In this document: piece by piece, positions 61,564-64,000 of the stretch
Layout of the letters: every line of letters starts with the position of its first letter
Numbering within the stretch: the stretch's first letter is position 1
DNA from: CAZCAC01 sp964496575
Lineage (GTDB): Bacteria; Planctomycetota; UBA1135; GCA-002686595
Reading direction: 5' to 3'
Length of the DNA: 64,000 nt
Assembly: GCA_964496575.1 (NCBI GenBank)
Contig: CAZCAC010000008.1
Coordinates: 48,470-112,469, forward strand
Notes under the pieces: model-generated
Told to the model about the DNA's origin: nothing
What the model saw: the letters and a program-made list of their open reading frames with translations, nothing else
Databases searched by the model: none
Position numbers and translations under genes: made by a program

Positions 61564-61656
61564 ATACGGAACCAGGTTTGTTTTCACACACTTCGGGCGA
61601 TCTGGGCGTTGTGCCCAGAGCACCCGAAGTGTGTGAAGGCAAACCTGGCTCCGTAT
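61564..61656. repeat. 93-nt near-perfect hairpin element
   Basis: Arms 61564-61607 and 61613-61656 (44 bases each, about five mismatches) around a 5-base loop GTTGT. The left arm begins ATACGGAACCAGGTTTG and contains CACACACTTCGGG; the right arm is its complement. Lies between the divergently placed propeller gene start (61449) and the DUF362 gene end (61727). Far longer than a normal terminator stem and without a T-run; most likely a palindromic mobile-type element. Confidence 0.75.
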
Positions 61657-61663
61657 GGTCCGT

Positions 61664-61711
61664 TCCGTCGGCGCTTCCGGGTGATCGGCGGATAGTGCTC
61701 GGTCTCGATAC
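61664..61711. repeat. 48-bp dispersed intergenic repeat, copy 2
   Basis: Partner of 55792-55839 (about 42 of 48 bases identical). It starts 8 bases after the 93-nt hairpin element and ends 16 bases before the DUF362 duplicated segment, so the duplication, hairpin and repeat are packed together. Confidence 0.6.
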
Positions 61712-61726
61712 TGGCCGGTACCGGTA

Positions 61727-63004
61727 CTACTTCTTCATCAGCCGTGCCCCGAACTCCGGCGCCTCCTTGATGCAGCCGCCGAGCAGGCTGATCGATTTCA
61801 AGAGGTGCTTGGTGGTGCTGCGGGAGAGCTTCAGCGGGGCCTCGCCGACCTCGCTCCACCCGGGCGTCTCCAGGTCGTCCGGCGGGATCTCGAGGCTCTC
61901 CCAGTTGTTGAAGAGCCGCCCCCAGTCGCTACCAAGGCTCTCCTCGACGATGCGCTTGTGCGTCGGGTACCAGAAGGAGTCGTGGTAGAGCACGCTGGCC
62001 ATGTAGGACCACGGCACGAGCACCGTTTTCAGCGACCACTCGAGCGGTTTCTTCAGCGGGCCCCAGTAGACCTTGTGCTGCATCTTGCTCGCAGAAGTCA
62101 TCTTCTTGAAGGGGCCGACGAAGTCCCACTTCTCGTCCAGGGCCTCGGTGTCGCCGACGATCTCGATCTCGCGCGGGTCGCCGCAGCCGAGGCCCAGCTC
62201 GTGCGCCAGGCGGACGAACTTGATGTCCTTCAGCGGGTCGAAGCCCATCAGCTTGGCCGCCATCGCGTCGATCGCCACCTGATCGGAAGAGGCGAGCAGC
62301 ACGTTCTTGACGTGCGGGATCATGCAGCGCGGGCCCGGGCCGTCGCCCGCGAAGGTGCCGTCCATCACCGCGAAGATCCCCTTGTGGATCTTCTGCTGGA
62401 TCATCAACAGATCGACCAGCGTTTCGTGGATCACCGGGTGCGTCCAGTGGCGCTTCTCGTTCAGGAGCCCCCCGAACGCGTTCTTCATCGCCCCGGTGGT
62501 GGTGGTGAAGATGTGCGTCTTGACCGTCGGCAGGTGCAGGATGTTCTCGCCGATGAAGCGCTTGGGGATCGAGAAGCCCTTGGGGTAGACCTCGTTCAGG
62601 CAGAGGAACTTGTCGGTCAGGTCACCGACCGCGTCGCGGACGTTGATCCACTCCTCCCCCTCGTAGAGGTGGACGTTCTTCAGCCCGTGCAGGTCGGTGA
62701 CGTTGACCTGCTTGTTCTCCCGCTCGCCGAAGTGCGCGTCGATCACCACCGTGCGGTTGTGGCAGGCGTGGATCAGGTCGGGAGAGTACCCGTCCTTCTT
62801 CATGGCCCGGATCACCCCTTCCAGTTGCCACGGCGTGGTCGACGAGCCGGGGTAGAAGAAGTGCCAGCTGATGTTGACCTTCAGCCCGGTCTCGGTGTCC
62901 TTCGGCAGGGCCTCCTGGTAGCCCGCGAGGTTCATCAGGCGGTGGTAGTCCGCCAGCACCGTCGCCGGGGTGGTCTTGACGATCGCGACTTTCGATTGGC
63001 TCAT
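61727..63004 (-). CDS. DUF362 domain-containing protein
   Basis: 425 residues. DUF362 features: TGLKVNISWHFFYPGSSTTP, IHLPTVKTHIFTTTTGAMKN-like core (GENILHLPTVKTHIFTTTTG), NAFGGLLNEKRHWTHPVIHE, FAVMDGTFAGDGPGPRCMIP and SSDQVAIDAMAAKLMGFDPL. Many DUF362 proteins carry a 4Fe-4S ferredoxin domain; no such Cys cluster is visible here. Function of the family is not settled. The last third of the gene is duplicated at 59264-59710. Confidence 0.88.
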   Translation of the reverse strand: MSQSKVAIVKTTPATVLADYHRLMNLAGYQEALPKDTETGLKVNISWHFFYPGSSTTPWQLEGVIRAMKKDGYSPDLIHACHNRTVVIDAHFGERENKQVNVTDLHGLKNVHLYEGEEWINVRDAVGDLTDKFLCLNEVYPKGFSIPKRFIGENILHLPTVKTHIFTTTTGAMKNAFGGLLNEKRHWTHPVIHETLVDLLMIQQKIHKGIFAVMDGTFAGDGPGPRCMIPHVKNVLLASSDQVAIDAMAAKLMGFDPLKDIKFVRLAHELGLGCGDPREIEIVGDTEALDEKWDFVGPFKKMTSASKMQHKVYWGPLKKPLEWSLKTVLVPWSYMASVLYHDSFWYPTHKRIVEESLGSDWGRLFNNWESLEIPPDDLETPGWSEVGEAPLKLSRSTTKHLLKSISLLGGCIKEAPEFGARLMKK

Positions 63005-63142
63005 TTCCGCTTCTACGGTGTCCGCGGGGCCCCTGCGGGAGGCCAGGCGGCGTTTTTCGGGGGGGAAGCACGGATGCTCCCCGATTCACCGCCGGAGTGC
63101 AAGGGCGGCGAACCGGGGAGCGGGAGCCCGTGAGCGGGATGG

Positions 63143-64000
63143 TCAGCCCTGCTCTTCGGCCTTTTCAGCCTTCTCCGGCTCCTTCTTCTCCTTCTCCGCC
63201 TCCTTCTCGCGCGGCGGGGTGATCTCGAAGACCTCCTCGCCCAGGACCACCAGCAGCCGGTCGCTGAAGGCGAGGTAGGTCTTGAGCTCGTCATGAGCTC
63301 TCAAGAGCAGGAAGTACTCATCCGAGAAGGCCTCGATCGTCTGCTTCCGACCGGCCATCTTCTTCTCGTCGTAGGCGCGATCGATCCAGACCCCCTTCCG
63401 CAGCCGGAAGATCTTGTCGCCCACCTTCTTGGTGAAGTAGGAGAGCAGCCGCTGCTGGCTCGACTGCCGCTGCCCGTGCCCCAGGAAGAAGTCGTCGGAG
63501 CCACCGCCGGCCCTTTCGCTCTGCCCGATCAGGCGCGCGAGGTAGGCGCTGTCGTCGACCGCGGTCTTGCCGCTCTCCTCGCGGCCGAGGCCTCGTAGCG
63601 AAGCCTCCGAGGACTGCATCTCCCGGGCGATGTCGCCGGCGAGGGTGTGTAGCTCTTCGAGCGAGGCGTCCTCGGGGAGCACGCCCGCCTCGAGCAGCCG
63701 GTCGATGATCATCTCGGGATCGGGGGGAGCCGGCCGGTGGGCGACCCCACCTCGAGTGGTCGGCGCCGGTGCCCCTGGCGCGGCCGGGCCCGGGGTGGAC
63801 GGTCCCGAGGGACCGGGCGCGGCCGGCCCCGACGGTCCCGGCGAGGACGGCCCGCCGCCGCCTCCGCCGCCCCCGCTGCGGGGCACGGGGATCGGAGCCG
63901 GTCCGCGCCGCCCGGCAGGGGCGGCGCGGCGCGTACCCGCGGGCGCCGAGTCCGCCCGCCCGCGATAGGCGATCTCCCCCCCCACCACGACCATCAGGTG
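63143..64000 (-). CDS. C-terminal part of a large protein with Pro/Gly linker (start outside window)
   Basis: The frame is open through the right edge; an ATG at 63994 exists, but the sequence before it (HLMVVVGGEIAYRGR) reads as protein, so the true start is probably outside. After a long Gly/Pro/Ser/Ala linker (GGGGGGGGPSSPGPSGPAAP) comes a helical segment, then KVGDKIFRLRKGVWIDRAYD and AFSDEYFLLLRAHDELKTYL, ending in an acidic/basic tail (PPREKEAEKEKKEPEKAEKA). The KxFxxxxGxWxD...YFxLL pattern recalls the C-termini of VIT/VWA-domain proteins, from memory and not certain. Confidence 0.5.
   Translation of the reverse strand, partial: HLMVVVGGEIAYRGRADSAPAGTRRAAPAGRRGPAPIPVPRSGGGGGGGGPSSPGPSGPAAPGPSGPSTPGPAAPGAPAPTTRGGVAHRPAPPDPEMIIDRLLEAGVLPEDASLEELHTLAGDIAREMQSSEASLRGLGREESGKTAVDDSAYLARLIGQSERAGGGSDDFFLGHGQRQSSQQRLLSYFTKKVGDKIFRLRKGVWIDRAYDEKKMAGRKQTIEAFSDEYFLLLRAHDELKTYLAFSDRLLVVLGEEVFEITPPREKEAEKEKKEPEKAEKAEEQG

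Noticed and set aside
59717..61656. Possible integron attC sites (two ~94-nt imperfect hairpins)
   Set aside because: Neither has the GTTRRRY/RYYYAAC core sites, no integrase gene is present and the genes between them are not cassette-like.
1..64000. CRISPR array, rRNA operon, insertion sequence with transposase, replication origin
   Set aside because: No regularly spaced short repeats, no rRNA-like sequence, no transposase gene and no DnaA-box cluster were seen.

Overview
The window is GC-rich (roughly two thirds G+C), densely coded bacterial chromosome. Several traits point to Planctomycetota or a close relative, as an inference from gene content only: sigma-factor proteins fused to a membrane segment and large extracytoplasmic domains (33561-36716, 56579-59191); secreted beta-propeller proteins ending in a shared Cys-containing C-terminal module (32304, 54085, 59851); a Trx-like/TPR/prenyltransferase-fold exported protein (1980); and FapA/DUF342 and DUF362 proteins. 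I saw no rRNA, tRNA, CRISPR array, complete insertion sequence or prophage.

Layout. 1-1843 (minus strand): B12-binding radical SAM gene (runs off the edge), winged-helix regulator and membrane protein, with a near-perfect AT-rich palindrome upstream that looks like the regulator's operator. 1980-11328: exported and accessory genes: TPR/toroid protein, a DUF433 antitoxin with a frameshifted DUF5615 toxin, a GH95-like glycosidase, an EVE-domain protein, an MA-type metallopeptidase gene split by an in-frame TGA, and a parallel beta-helix protein.

11857-32161 (plus strand) is the main block: a type IV pilus / type II secretion-like machine. The order is major pilin, PilM, PilN, PilO, PilP/GspC-like, secretin, TPR lipoprotein, histidine kinase, lone receiver, STAS protein, assembly ATPase, platform protein, degenerate kinase with GAF domain, REC-PAS-GGDEF-EAL protein, then four minor pilins in the order FimT-PilV-PilW-PilX. 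Stop/start overlaps of 1 or 4 bases join most genes, so machine parts and signalling parts are probably co-transcribed. The minor pilins are unusual: one carries Asp-rich, calcium-binding-like repeats, and another is a 963-residue PilX-like protein with a PKD-like domain and three C-terminal repeats. A second PilV-PilW-PilX set at 47316-49513 looks damaged by a deletion fusion.

32304-53940: an anchor-module protein with a premature TAG, a membrane-tethered sigma factor, FapA-like protein, then ordinary metabolism: PLP decarboxylase, DUF2064 transferase, class III aminotransferase with an extra C-terminal domain, PhzF, dihydropyrimidinase, pyruvate kinase, NTF2-like protein, enoyl-CoA hydratase, saccharopine dehydrogenase-like protein, prephenate dehydrogenase-chorismate mutase fusion and isoaspartyl dipeptidase. 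54085-64000: two beta-propeller secreted proteins, a small tail-tube (gp19)-like protein with a signal peptide, a second sigma-TM fusion, a DUF362 gene with a partial duplicate copy, two about 94-nt hairpin elements, and the C-terminal part of a cut-off gene.

Four loci look broken (DUF5615, MA peptidase, anchor protein at 32304, PilX copy at 48255). Either the genome is decaying in accessory genes or the assembly contains base errors; the sequence alone cannot separate these.
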